A stretch of 64,000 nucleotides of DNA from an uncultured Christensenellaceae bacterium (GTDB taxonomy: Bacteria > Bacillota > Clostridia > Christensenellales > Pumilibacteraceae): contig CAJUNM010000001.1 of NCBI GenBank assembly GCA_910587805.1, positions 1-64,000 on the forward strand, in the 5' to 3' direction. The translations under genes and the position numbers were made by a program. The notes beneath the pieces were generated by a model. It was given only the letters and a program-made list of their open reading frames with translations, was not told the origin of the DNA and ran no database searches. How positions within the stretch are numbered: position 1 is the first letter of the stretch; each line of letters starts with the position of its first letter. Below, piece by piece: positions 8,628 to 16,289 of this stretch.

Positions 8628-8930
8628 TCAAACCTTAAAAGCTTTTTTAAGCTCGTCGAGCGCGGTAAGCCCTATGAACTTGCCGATAAGTTCTCCGCCG
8701 TCGTACAGCAAAAGCGTGGGAATGCTCGTAATGCCGAACCGCGGCGTCACCTCGTCGTCCTCGTCGACGTTGATTTTGATAAGCTTTACGTCGGTCGTTT
8801 CGGCGAGTTCTTCGGCGATCGGCGACTGCGCGCGGCACGGACCGCACCAGCTCGCCCAAAAATCGACGAGCGTTTTGCCCGTGGAAATAAGTTCTTCAAA
8901 TTCGTCGTTTGCGGGGTTGTGAATGACCAT
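8628..8930 (-). CDS. trxA: Thioredoxin
   Basis: A 100-residue thioredoxin with the active site WCGPC (C29, C32), the conserved Asp-rich KINVDEDDEV strand and the cis-proline segment ITSIPTLLLY. It is a cytosolic dithiol reductase. Candidate reductases are the TrxB at 18490-19389 and the TrxR-like protein at 31079-31954. SD aaggag precedes the ATG at 8930. It is followed by DUF1858 with a 61-nt gap. Confidence 0.95.
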   Translation of the reverse strand: MVIHNPANDEFEELISTGKTLVDFWASWCGPCRAQSPIAEELAETTDVKLIKINVDEDDEVTPRFGITSIPTLLLYDGGELIGKFIGLTALDELKKAFKV

Positions 8931-8983
8931 GATTTAATTCTCCTTCGGATATTTTTATTTTTGCCTGACTTCGCTTTTATTAT

Positions 8984-10387
8984 TTACAGGTTTGCGAGTT
9001 CTTTCATTGCCTCGAGATATATCTCGTAGTTTTTGAACAACTGCGCAACGGGAAAATTCTCGTCGGCACGGTGCATGTTTATGTCTATGTCGAGCGGCGT
9101 GCAACCGAACGCTACGGCATTGGGCAGTTCTCGCGCGTACGTGCCTCCGCCCGTTTTGAGCGGTTCGGTCATGTCGCCGGTTATGCGCCTGTAAACGCCG
9201 AGCAACGCCTTGATGAGCGGCGAATCTTTATCTACGTACAGATTTTCGTGGTAGTCGAGCACGGTATACTCGCAACCGAGCTTTTCTTTTATTTTCGACG
9301 CAACGGCGTCGGGCTTGACGCCGAGCGGCAAGCGGAAATCGACCACGATGTTGAGCTTGCCGTCCGCAACGTCGACATGCGACATGCACATCGTAAGATC
9401 GCCGCTCTTTTCGTCGTCCGTATAAATTCCGAGCTTTTGCGCGGCGAGCGGCGTGCACATATATTCGTAAATTTTCGGTAAAAAATTCGATCCGATAACG
9501 TCGTTGTGCGCGTTCAAAAAGCAAATCAGCTTCCACAGCGCGCTGTCGCCCTTCTCGGGCGTGGATGCGTGCTCCGCAGTGCCGTTCGCTATGATCTCGA
9601 GCGTTCGCGCGGTATTAAGCTCGAAATCGGTCGGGCTTGCGCCCATGGAGATCAACTCGTTCACTGCGGGCGCTGTTTTGAAAATGTCGCTCGTGAGCTT
9701 TCCGCCGCATGCGGACGCAAGCGCGGTTTCCAACGCGCTGCCCGAAACGACGCGCGCCGTCGCTCTGTCCGGCACGGCGTTGAAACATTCCGCTCCGGTC
9801 ACGGCGGCGATATTGTTCAAAAGCTCTTTATCGGCAAACTCGAACCGAATGTGCGAGATGCCCTTTTCGCTGTTTATAACAGGGAACTCGGAATCGGGCA
9901 CAAACGACGTCGCGGGGACTTCTCCGCCCGTTTCGAGATAACGCCGTATGCAAGAACTGCCGCGTTCCTCGTCCGCCCCGACTATTATCCGCACTCTGCG
10001 TTTCAGTTTGACGCCGCTGTCTTTAAGCTGTTTGAGCGCGTGCAAGCAGACTACGACCGCGCCCTTGTCGTCGCCTACGCCTCTGCCGTAAACCTTTCCG
10101 TTTTCCTCGATCATCTTGAACGGCGGCGTAGTCCAGCCGTTGCCCGCCGGCACAACGTCGAGATGTCCCAAAACGCCTATGCACTCGCCGCCGTCGCCGT
10201 ACTCCGCGTACGCGCAAGCGTTGTCTATATTCTCCGCTTTTAACCCGTACTCGCGCGCCTTGGCTACAAACCACTCGAGCGCGCGCTTGCACTCCGCGCC
10301 GTACGGCGCGTCGGCAGTCGGCGCGGAATATACGCTCGGTATAGCCACAATATCCGCGAGGTCGTTCAACAATAACTTTTCGTTCAT
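8984..10387 (-). CDS. pepV: M20 family dipeptidase, PepV-like
   Basis: This 467-residue enzyme has the M20 metallopeptidase motifs in order: GHLDVVPAG with metal ligand His75, GVGDDKG with bridging Asp106, the catalytic Glu pair ADEERGS (E140/E141), VPDSEFPVINSEKG, and a C-terminal NMHRADE histidine. The length and the order match PepV/Xaa-His dipeptidases, which hydrolyse dipeptides with two zinc ions in the cytosol. The ATG at 10387 was chosen because it has a GGAAG SD and lies downstream of the promoter at 10445-10473; the longer frame would start inside gltX control DNA. Divergent from gltX. Confidence 0.92.
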   Translation of the reverse strand: MNEKLLLNDLADIVAIPSVYSAPTADAPYGAECKRALEWFVAKAREYGLKAENIDNACAYAEYGDGGECIGVLGHLDVVPAGNGWTTPPFKMIEENGKVYGRGVGDDKGAVVVCLHALKQLKDSGVKLKRRVRIIVGADEERGSSCIRRYLETGGEVPATSFVPDSEFPVINSEKGISHIRFEFADKELLNNIAAVTGAECFNAVPDRATARVVSGSALETALASACGGKLTSDIFKTAPAVNELISMGASPTDFELNTARTLEIIANGTAEHASTPEKGDSALWKLICFLNAHNDVIGSNFLPKIYEYMCTPLAAQKLGIYTDDEKSGDLTMCMSHVDVADGKLNIVVDFRLPLGVKPDAVASKIKEKLGCEYTVLDYHENLYVDKDSPLIKALLGVYRRITGDMTEPLKTGGGTYARELPNAVAFGCTPLDIDINMHRADENFPVAQLFKNYEIYLEAMKELANL

Positions 10388-10403
10388 AAAACTTCCTTTT
10401 TGC

Positions 10404-10432
10404 TTGCCTTTTCGAGACAAAAGCATTATACT
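10404..10432 (+). promoter_or_regulatory. Promoter of gltX
   Basis: TTGCCT (10404-10409), 17-bp spacer, TATACT (10427-10432). The predicted start near 10439 gives a leader of about 50 nt before the gltX ATG. No T-box or other recognisable riboswitch fits in this short leader. Confidence 0.65.
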
Positions 10433-10444
10433 TAAGTCGGTAGT

Positions 10445-10473
10445 ATTATAGCACCGATTTTCATTTATGTCAA
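10445..10473 (-). promoter_or_regulatory. Promoter of the PepV-like gene
   Basis: On the minus strand TTGACA (10468-10473) and TATAAT (10445-10450) are 17 bp apart. The -35 hexamer overlaps the bases that form the gltX Shine-Dalgarno (aaggag). The predicted start, near 10438, is next to that of the divergent gltX promoter. Confidence 0.8.
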
Positions 10474-10488
10474 GGAGACTGACCCGAT

Positions 10489-11925
10489 ATGGTTCGCACA
10501 CGATTCGCACCCAGCCCCACCGGCTATTTACACATCGGCGGCTTGCGCACCGCGCTCTACGCCTATCTGTTCGCCAAAAAGAACGGCGGCAAGTTTATCC
10601 TTCGCATAGAAGACACAGATCAGACCCGCGAGGTCAAAGGCGCGGTCGATATCATTATTTCCGCATTGAACAAAGCGGGCATGACGTATGACGAAGGTCC
10701 TATAGCGGGCGGCGATTACGGTCCGTACGTGCAGTCGCAGCGCAAAGAGATCTATCTCGAATATGCGCAAAAACTTTTGGACAGCGGCGACGCATACTAT
10801 TGCTTTTGCACCAAAGACCGTCTCGAACAAATGCACAAGGACGGCGCGACCAAGTACGACAAACACTGCCTGCGCATGAGCAAGGCGGAGATCGAGGAGC
10901 GCATAGCGCGCGGCGAACCGTACGTCATTCGTCAGAACATACCCGAACACGGCTCGTCTACATATCACGACGAGGTGTTCGGCGACGTGACCGTGGACTA
11001 TAAAGACCTCGAGGACAATATCCTCATAAAATCGGACGGCATGCCCACGTACAATTTCGCCAACGTGATAGACGATCATCTCATGGGCATAACGCATTGC
11101 ATACGCGGCGTGGAATATCTCATGTCCACCCCGAAATACAATCTGTTATACGACGCGCTCGGCTGGGAACGCCCCGTATATATCCACCTTCAGCCTATCA
11201 TGCGCGACGCGACGCATAAGTTGAGCAAACGCGACGGCGATGCGGGTTTCGAGGACTTTTTAGCCAAGGGATTTCTGCCCCATGCCATAGTGAACTATAT
11301 AGCTTTGCTCGGTTGGAATCCCAAGAATAACCGCGAAAAACTTTCAATGGACGAGCTTATAGAGAGCTTCTCCATCGACGGTTTGCAAAAATCCTCGTCC
11401 ATATTCGACGAGACCAAAATGCGTTGGCTCAACTCTCTGTACGTAAAAGAAATGACCGCGGACGAGTTCCACGCCGCGGCAAAACCGTTCTACGACAAGT
11501 ACCGACCGAACAAGAATATAGATTACCGTTATCTATCCGAGCTTTTGCAGCCGCGCGTAGAGGTGTTCTCGGACATTAACGAGCGCACGGAGTTCTTGGA
11601 TGCGTTCGATTTCTCCGCCGACACGCCGTTCGACTTTTCGCTGTTTGCCAATAAAAAATGGAAGACCGACGCAGGCATGGCTCGCGACATCATAGACGAG
11701 TGCATAGCCGCGACGGAATGCGACGACGTTGACCGCGCGGAAAAACTCGAAAAGATCGCCGAGGCGCACTCGCTCAAAAAAGGTCAAGTACTGTGGATAT
11801 ACCGCATCGCGCTCACCGGCGCGGCGGCGACCCCCGGCGGCGGCGACGAGATGATCAAACTTTTCGGCAAACCCGAAGCGTTAAAAAGACTGCGGCACGT
11901 AAAACAATGCCTATACGATAATTAA
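10489..11925 (+). CDS. gltX: Glutamyl-tRNA synthetase
   Basis: The 478-residue class I synthetase starts MVRTRFAPSPTGYLHIGGLR, which includes the HIGH-type signature. It has the KMSKS-type motif KLSKRDG near residue 245 and the family EDTDQTR segment. It charges tRNA-Glu (and possibly tRNA-Gln, since many Clostridia use the amidotransferase route; not shown here). The SD aaggag lies 14 bases before the ATG. It is transcribed away from the dipeptidase gene. Confidence 0.97.
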   Translation: MVRTRFAPSPTGYLHIGGLRTALYAYLFAKKNGGKFILRIEDTDQTREVKGAVDIIISALNKAGMTYDEGPIAGGDYGPYVQSQRKEIYLEYAQKLLDSGDAYYCFCTKDRLEQMHKDGATKYDKHCLRMSKAEIEERIARGEPYVIRQNIPEHGSSTYHDEVFGDVTVDYKDLEDNILIKSDGMPTYNFANVIDDHLMGITHCIRGVEYLMSTPKYNLLYDALGWERPVYIHLQPIMRDATHKLSKRDGDAGFEDFLAKGFLPHAIVNYIALLGWNPKNNREKLSMDELIESFSIDGLQKSSSIFDETKMRWLNSLYVKEMTADEFHAAAKPFYDKYRPNKNIDYRYLSELLQPRVEVFSDINERTEFLDAFDFSADTPFDFSLFANKKWKTDAGMARDIIDECIAATECDDVDRAEKLEKIAEAHSLKKGQVLWIYRIALTGAAATPGGGDEMIKLFGKPEALKRLRHVKQCLYDN

Positions 11926-12051
11926 GAATTATGAATTCGGAATTATTCAGCCGCTTCGCGGCATTAAAGCCCTCTCCTTTGGAGAGATCCGAGGAACGCG
12001 GGCGGGAAAGGTTGCCGCACGTGAAGAATCTCAACCTTAAATAGGAGCATC
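11926..12051. repeat. Intergenic repeat-family fragments (gltX-ridA)
   Basis: The 126-bp spacer contains motifs that recur elsewhere in intergenic DNA of the window: an aattaagaattatgaatt-like stretch at its left end (compare 17508-17530), the palindrome CCTCTCCTTTGGAGAG at 11971-11986 (compare CCTCTCCAAAGGAGAGG at 18233-18249, reverse orientation), and GAAGAATCTCAACCTTAA at 12023-12040 (compare 17715-17730 and 18358-18370). Confidence 0.6.
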
Positions 12052-12432
12052 ATGAAAAAGCAAATACACACAAGCGGCGCGCCCGAGGCGATAGGTCCGT
12101 ACTCCCAAGCGATAATTTGCGGCGATACGCTTTACGCGTCGGGACAGATCCCTATCGATCCGACGAGCGGTAAGATAGAAAGCGACGACATAACCGAGCA
12201 AGCGCACCGCGCTATGAAAAATGCGGGCGCGGTTCTCGCCGCGGCAAAGCTCGGCTACGACGACGTTGTAAAAACTACCGTATATCTCGCCGACCTCGGC
12301 GATTTCGGAACGGTCAACGCCGTATACGGCGAATACTTCCGTGCGCCCTATCCCGCGCGAAGCTGCGTGCAAGCGGCGGCGCTGCCGCGCGGTGCAAAAA
12401 TCGAAGTCGAGATCATCGCGCGCATTAAATAA
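12052..12432 (+). CDS. ridA: RidA family enamine/imine deaminase
   Basis: A 126-residue RidA (YjgF/YER057c/UK114) protein. The family features are the N-terminal GAPEAIGPYSQAI, the central YASGQIP, and the C-terminal SCVQAAALPRGAKIEVE with the arginine that binds the substrate carboxylate. Such proteins hydrolyse reactive enamines and imines, such as 2-aminoacrylate formed by PLP enzymes, and work as trimers in the cytosol. A strong SD (ataggagcatc) precedes the ATG. Confidence 0.95.
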   Translation: MKKQIHTSGAPEAIGPYSQAIICGDTLYASGQIPIDPTSGKIESDDITEQAHRAMKNAGAVLAAAKLGYDDVVKTTVYLADLGDFGTVNAVYGEYFRAPYPARSCVQAAALPRGAKIEVEIIARIK

Positions 12433-12435
12433 AGC

Positions 12436-12464
12436 TTGACAACAACGCGAATCGGCGGTATACT
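12436..12464 (+). promoter_or_regulatory. Consensus promoter placing the transcript start on an ATG
   Basis: TTGACA (12436-12441), 17-bp spacer, TATACT (12459-12464). Six bases separate the -10 box from the ATG at 12471, so the expected +1 (7 nt past the -10) is the A of the ATG. This argues against the in-frame GTG at 12465 as a start and suggests a leaderless mRNA. Confidence 0.8.
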
Positions 12465-12470
12465 GTGAAT

Positions 12471-12749
12471 ATGAAAGCGACAAACAAAACTGTAATGACA
12501 ATAATCGTATCGGCGCTGTCCGTATTTTTCGTGCTATTGATAGTGGCGCTCATAGTCAACGTGGTGCGGCTGTCGGCGGCGAACAAGCGGCTCGCCGCGC
12601 TTAAGGCGCAAGAGGCGCAGCTCGATGCGATAATCTCCGAAAACGACGATTACATCGATTATTGCCAAACGCCCGAGTTCATAGAGGACTACGCGCGCGA
12701 CTACTTGGATATGATATATCGCAACGAGATACCCGTCGAGGTCAAATAG
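12471..12749 (+). CDS. FtsB/DivIC-type septum formation initiator protein
   Basis: A 92-residue bitopic protein with a short cytoplasmic N-terminus, one membrane helix (about residues 8-33), a coiled-coil stretch rich in A, L, K and E (AANKRLAALKAQEAQLDAI), and an extracytoplasmic tail with the ARDYLDMIYRNEIPV segment. This is the classic FtsB/DivIC layout; members act with FtsL and FtsQ/DivIB at the division septum. The start at 12471 is set by the promoter geometry, since no SD is visible. Its TAG stop overlaps the GTG of the downstream Ppx/GppA gene by 1 nt. Confidence 0.82.
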   Translation: MKATNKTVMTIIVSALSVFFVLLIVALIVNVVRLSAANKRLAALKAQEAQLDAIISENDDYIDYCQTPEFIEDYARDYLDMIYRNEIPVEVK

Positions 12750-13585
12750 TGCGCGCGGCGATAGACGTCGGCTCTAACTCCGTTCGGCTCGGGCTGTCCG
12801 ACGGCGAAAAGTATTCGACGATAACCAAGCTTGCCGACGGCTTGAACGCGAGCGGGGCGTTATCCCGAGACGGCGCGGAACGCTCGCTCCGCGCGATAAG
12901 CGAATACGTAAAAAAAGCGACGGACACAGGTTGCCGCGCTTGCGATATAAAAATCTTTGCGACCGAAGCGGTGCGGCGCGCACGCGACGGCGCTTTATTT
13001 TGCGACAAAGTTAAAACGGCTACGGGCATATCGGTTACCGTGCTCTCGCCCGAGGACGAGGCGAGATACGCGCTTCTCGGCGCGAAAAAACCGAGCGGCG
13101 CGGTATCGGTATGCGATCTCGGCGGCGGGAGCATGGAGCTTATAAGCTCGTTCGACGGCGTTACGCCCGAATACGTAAAAAGCCTTCCGCTCGGCGTGGT
13201 CGTGCTCAAAAACACGTTCGACGGCGACTACCGCAAAGCGATAGACGCAGCGCCCGCGCTCGTCGCCGAATACGGCGAAACGAAAAATTACCCGCTCGTC
13301 ATGATCGGCGGCAGTGCATGCTCTATCGCCGCAGCCGAAAAAAACCTGCGTTGCTACGACAAGACCGCCGTAAACGGCGCGTACATATCGGCGGCACGGC
13401 TGGACGAACTCATGCCTATGCTTTTAAGCCCTAAACTGTCCGTGTTTCGCCCCGTGTGCGCGAAACGCGCAGACACGCTACCGTACGGCGCGATAATAAT
13501 CCAAGCCCTGCTCAATCACATAGGCGCGCGCGGCTTCTACGTATCCGATTCCGACAACCTCGACGCCGCGCTTAACATGAAATAA
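12749..13585 (+). CDS. Ppx/GppA-type exopolyphosphatase-like protein
   Basis: A 278-residue protein of the Ppx/GppA (ASKHA) family. The N-terminal phosphate-1 motif AAIDVGSNSVRLGL, the FATEAVRRARDG strand, the LSPEDEARYALLGA segment and the phosphate-2 motif VCDLGGGSMELI are present. It lacks the C-terminal HD-like domain of long Ppx enzymes, so it is the short form. Such enzymes hydrolyse polyphosphate or pppGpp. Start is GTG at 12749, overlapping the DivIC-type stop as TAGTG; upstream in-frame sequence encodes shadow residues of that gene. It is followed by a strong terminator at 13601-13628. Confidence 0.88.
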   Translation: MRAAIDVGSNSVRLGLSDGEKYSTITKLADGLNASGALSRDGAERSLRAISEYVKKATDTGCRACDIKIFATEAVRRARDGALFCDKVKTATGISVTVLSPEDEARYALLGAKKPSGAVSVCDLGGGSMELISSFDGVTPEYVKSLPLGVVVLKNTFDGDYRKAIDAAPALVAEYGETKNYPLVMIGGSACSIAAAEKNLRCYDKTAVNGAYISAARLDELMPMLLSPKLSVFRPVCAKRADTLPYGAIIIQALLNHIGARGFYVSDSDNLDAALNMK

Positions 13586-13600
13586 CACCGAACAGCGAAC

Positions 13601-13628
13601 CCGCTCTCGATCGAGAGCGGTTTTAATT
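13601..13628 (+). terminator. Rho-independent terminator of the ppx-like gene
   Basis: A perfect 20-bp palindrome CCGCTCTCGATCGAGAGCGG (13601-13620) followed by TTTTAATTT. Confidence 0.85.
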
Positions 13629-13632
13629 TGGA

Positions 13633-13820
13633 TTATAATTTTCCACGGTTATACGAAAGAGAATTAAAAACAGAATTTTCTTTTGTGTAACGATCCTCGA
13701 TTCGCACTATTTTTTCGGCGTCGTTATATTCTCGTTTTGCAAATTCGTTGCCGCATCCCGCCAAACCTATTGTGACGCACATAATCAGGCAGATCGTAAA
13801 ATCGTAAAAACTTTTTTCAT
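13633..13820 (-). pseudogene. Truncated, frameshifted duplicate of the 13961-14446 lipoprotein gene
   Basis: The segment 13661-13883 repeats 14286-14509 almost exactly. It carries the upstream region, SD, start codon (13820), lipobox and first roughly 50 residues of the neighbouring lipoprotein gene. A one-base deletion in a T-run (minus strand) just after the seventh codon throws the signal peptide out of frame. Homology ends at 13661, after which the frame runs into unrelated bases and stops at 13633. The missing 3' two-thirds and the frameshift mark it as a non-functional remnant. Confidence 0.88.
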
Positions 13821-13883
13821 CTGAACTATTCTCCGTTAAATGTATGATCGCAAATACGCCGTAAAAAAGCAAGGGCGATAAAG
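13661..13883. repeat. Direct repeat copy B (223 bp) of 14286-14509
   Basis: By eye the two copies differ by one base deletion and one substitution (ttctccg versus tcctccg upstream of the start codon). They lie about 400 bp apart in the same orientation, with the intact gene's 3' part and its terminator between them. Confidence 0.92.
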
Positions 13884-13902
13884 CGTACTTTCCGTAGGGA
13901 AT

Positions 13903-13940
13903 ATAAAAAGCGAAGGATTTTTAAATTCTTCGCTTTTTAT
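13903..13940 (-). terminator. Terminator of the small lipoprotein gene
   Basis: A perfect 13-bp stem ATAAAAAGCGAAG / CTTCGCTTTTTAT (13903-13915 and 13928-13940) with a 12-nt loop lies just past the lipoprotein stop at 13961. It is U-rich on both strands and could be bidirectional. Confidence 0.85.
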
Positions 13941-13960
13941 AATTGATGATAAATTGTAAT

Positions 13961-14446
13961 TTATTTGTTGCTATCGATATGTGGCTCATCGAATAATATT
14001 TTCAAATCAACGTCTCGGCAATCATATCCGACAATTTTCAATCGGTTTAATCCATTCGTTAAAGAAACGGTTTTTGTCGCTTTTTGTTCATTGGGATCGT
14101 TTTGCGAACATTCAAGTAAAACGGTTATATTATTATCGGCATCGATATAAACAACTTTTGCATTACCTCTTGAAATCTTCAAATCGATTTGTATTTCCGA
14201 ATCTGCATTTCCTTCGAGAATTTTCTTCCATAAGGTTTGCCGTCCGTCGAATTTTGAAACCGTAAGAGAATATCCGCCGTCTATGGAATTAAAAACAGAA
14301 TTTTCTTTTGTGTAACGATCCTCGATTCGCACTATTTTTTCGGCGTCGTTATATTCTCGTTTTGCAAATTCGTTGCCGCATCCCGCCAAACCTATTGTGA
14401 CGCACATAATCAGGCAGATCGTAAAAATCGTAAAAACTTTTTTCAT
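13961..14446 (-). CDS. Small lipoprotein of unknown function
   Basis: A 161-residue protein with a lysine-containing signal peptide and the lipobox LAGC (C23), so it is expected to be anchored on the outer face of the membrane. The mature part is polar and appears beta-rich, with strands such as SEIQIDLKIS and NITVLLECS that suggest a small galactose-binding or jelly-roll-like fold; this is a guess. A good SD (acggagg) precedes the ATG. It has its own terminator at 13903-13940, and a fragment of the gene is duplicated downstream. GC content is lower than that of most neighbours. No family recognised. Confidence 0.7.
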   Translation of the reverse strand: MKKVFTIFTICLIMCVTIGLAGCGNEFAKREYNDAEKIVRIEDRYTKENSVFNSIDGGYSLTVSKFDGRQTLWKKILEGNADSEIQIDLKISRGNAKVVYIDADNNITVLLECSQNDPNEQKATKTVSLTNGLNRLKIVGYDCRDVDLKILFDEPHIDSNK

Positions 14447-14509
14447 CTGAACTATCCTCCGTTAAATGTATGATCGCAAATACGCCGTAAAAAAGCAAGG
14501 GCGATAAAG
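14286..14509. repeat. Direct repeat copy A (224 bp)
   Basis: This is the source copy inside the intact lipoprotein gene and its upstream region, matching 13661-13883. Its right end falls in the loop of the terminator at 14489-14527. Confidence 0.9.
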
Positions 14510-14527
14510 TATTGCTCCTTGCTTTTC
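14489..14527 (-). terminator. Terminator of the DUF975 gene
   Basis: The stem AAAAGCAAGG (14491-14500) / CCTTGCTTTT (14517-14526) has a 16-nt loop, with flanking T/A runs on both strands. It lies 45 bp past the DUF975 stop. Confidence 0.75.
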
Positions 14528-14571
14528 GTCACTGCGATATACGCCGTAAGCCGCGCTTTTCCGAAGTTAAG

Positions 14572-15363
14572 TTATTGTATTTTTGCTCCGCAGCTTGTAC
14601 AGAACGCCGAATCGGGGTCGTTCTTTGTGCCGCAATTCGGACAGAACACCGTGGGCCGAGCCGCTTTGGGTTCGCCGGCTACTACGGGCATAGGTGCGCC
14701 GCAGCCGATGCAGAACGCCGCGTCGGCGTCGTTTTGAGCGCCGCACTTGGCGCATTTTTTGCCGCCCGCCGCGGAGTCGCTTTTAGGGGCTTGCTCGGCG
14801 TCGGGCACAAGCTCGCGGTAGAATTCCGCATATGCCATGAGACGGTAAGGCGTGATCCAATAATACAGTATTCCGAAAGTAAACAGCGCGAGTATATCCC
14901 AACCGATAAAGCTGAAGTCCAAGCAGAACAATCTCCACTTATTCCCTTTCATTATCTCCATCGAACGCTTACGCGCGTCGTTGGCTTCCATTTTCGGATT
15001 GTCGCACATAACGAAATACGTCATGGCATACGAATACTGTTTGATTATGCCCGGGATAAAGAAAAGCAACGACCACAAAAACGTGAACAACGAAATGAGC
15101 ACGTACGCCAAAACCGAACCGCCGAAGTTCGTTTTGAACGTATCGAACAGGCTGTCTATCTTTTCGGTTTTGCCGCGGTGGATATTGAGCGTCATTTGCG
15201 ACATCGCCAGCTGCATAGGACCGCCGACGATGAACAAGCCAATGCCCATGAGCGAGCTTGCCAGTCCTTCGAGCGCCGATTTCACAAACGTCGCAAGAGC
15301 CATCGTGCCCCATTGTCCGCTCATTTTGTTCCAAGCGGCGCGTCTGAATTCACTTGATACCAT
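14572..15363 (-). CDS. DUF975 membrane protein with two C-terminal zinc ribbons
   Basis: A 263-residue protein. Residues about 1-195 form a DUF975-type membrane domain with four or so helices and the RKRSMEIMKGNKW segment typical of that family. The C-terminus carries two zinc ribbons, CAKCGAQNDADAAFCIGCG and CPNCGTKNDPDSAFCTSCG, each CxxC-x9-CxxC. Such proteins are integral membrane proteins of unknown role with a cytoplasmic zinc-ribbon tail. The ATG at 15363 was chosen for its SD (acggag) and for the promoter at 15460-15488; the longer frame would add residues with no SD. Confidence 0.85.
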   Translation of the reverse strand: MVSSEFRRAAWNKMSGQWGTMALATFVKSALEGLASSLMGIGLFIVGGPMQLAMSQMTLNIHRGKTEKIDSLFDTFKTNFGGSVLAYVLISLFTFLWSLLFFIPGIIKQYSYAMTYFVMCDNPKMEANDARKRSMEIMKGNKWRLFCLDFSFIGWDILALFTFGILYYWITPYRLMAYAEFYRELVPDAEQAPKSDSAAGGKKCAKCGAQNDADAAFCIGCGAPMPVVAGEPKAARPTVFCPNCGTKNDPDSAFCTSCGAKIQ

Positions 15364-15459
15364 GTAAAACTCCGTAAAATTATTATATGCGTTAAACGCA
15401 CGGACATTCGACCCGAATATGCGATTCAAAGGCACAAAATGGGTTGAACACTTGTATAT

Positions 15460-15488
15460 ATTCTATTATATTACACACAATTTGTCAA
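15460..15488 (-). promoter_or_regulatory. Promoter of the DUF975 gene
   Basis: TTGACA (15483-15488), 17-bp spacer, TAGAAT (15460-15465) on the minus strand. The predicted leader is about 90 nt. Confidence 0.7.
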
Positions 15489-15510
15489 TAGCATACGCAT
15501 TAAAATTTCA

Positions 15511-16188
15511 TTAAAGTTGTTTGCCCGTTAACCAAAACGTATAGTTATCCGCGCGTGTCAGACCGAGTTTTTCCTGCAAGGCGAGCGACGGCGCGTTATC
15601 CGCATACACGTCGCATATCGGGATCCTGCCGAAAGTCATGATATACCCTATCAAAAATTTTTGCAGTTCCTCGCCTATCCCGCGCCGCCGAAACTCGGAA
15701 CGCACTTCGAGCATGCCCATGTTCCCGTCGCGATGTCTGCCGATAAAGCCCGCGAGATTGCCGTCGACGAGCGCGCCGAACACGCCTTTATCGCGCATCA
15801 AAGCCGCGGTCTCGTCCGCGCCGTATCCGCCCGATTTGTTACGGTACGCGCGTGCGACTTCGCCCGCGAGCGTCGGCGCAAGCCGGCGAATATCCAAACC
15901 GCGAAGCGTCGGCGGCATAGGCTCGAAATACGCGAACGTTACGCACGGTTCGTCGCCGAAATCGAACGGCATATTCATGACGCACACGTCGCGATTCAGC
16001 AAGCCGAGCGATTCGGCGCATGCGTAAAAATCGACGGCGCATGCAAACGCGCATTTGCAGTTCCCTTGCGGCATGCGCGCGACCGCGCCGCGAGCGTCGT
16101 TGAAAATAAGCTCCGCGCCCTCGAAACGCACGACGTCATCTATCGCCGCGGCGACTACTCTGTTTTTCGGATCTTCTGTAAACTTCAT
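15511..16188 (-). CDS. GNAT family N-acetyltransferase
   Basis: A 225-residue protein whose C-terminal half has the GNAT acetyl-CoA site: the strand GMLEVRSEFRRRGIGEELQ contains the R/QxxGxG/A signature (RRRGIG), followed by VYADNAPSLALQEKLGL, a typical motif B. The N-terminal half (about 1-110) is less conserved and may set substrate choice. The substrate is unknown. The start at 16188 is supported by a consensus promoter whose predicted +1 coincides with that ATG; a longer frame to 16245 would begin upstream of transcription. No SD is visible. Confidence 0.8.
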   Translation of the reverse strand: MKFTEDPKNRVVAAAIDDVVRFEGAELIFNDARGAVARMPQGNCKCAFACAVDFYACAESLGLLNRDVCVMNMPFDFGDEPCVTFAYFEPMPPTLRGLDIRRLAPTLAGEVARAYRNKSGGYGADETAALMRDKGVFGALVDGNLAGFIGRHRDGNMGMLEVRSEFRRRGIGEELQKFLIGYIMTFGRIPICDVYADNAPSLALQEKLGLTRADNYTFWLTGKQL

Positions 16189-16194
16189 ATTCTT

Positions 16195-16223
16195 ATTATA
16201 CGGCAAAGCGCGCGCATAGTCAA
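16195..16223 (-). promoter_or_regulatory. Promoter of the GNAT gene, leaderless geometry
   Basis: TTGACT (16218-16223), 17-bp spacer, TATAAT (16195-16200). Six bases separate the -10 from the ATG at 16188. The -35 lies only 5 bp from the -35 of the divergent flavoprotein promoter. Confidence 0.8.
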
Positions 16224-16228
16224 GACTA

Positions 16229-16257
16229 TTGACAAACGCGCGCAATCGGTTTATAAT
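16229..16257 (+). promoter_or_regulatory. Promoter of the iron-sulfur flavoprotein gene
   Basis: TTGACA (16229-16234), 17-bp spacer, TATAAT (16252-16257). The leader before the ATG at 16290 contains the SD gcgaggg. Confidence 0.85.
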
Positions 16258-16289
16258 TTAACCTATAACGCACAAAGCGAGGGTATATA

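Noticed and set aside
10433..10488. T-box riboswitch before gltX
   Set aside because: The leader is only about 50 nt and lacks the T-box sequence and an antiterminator pair.
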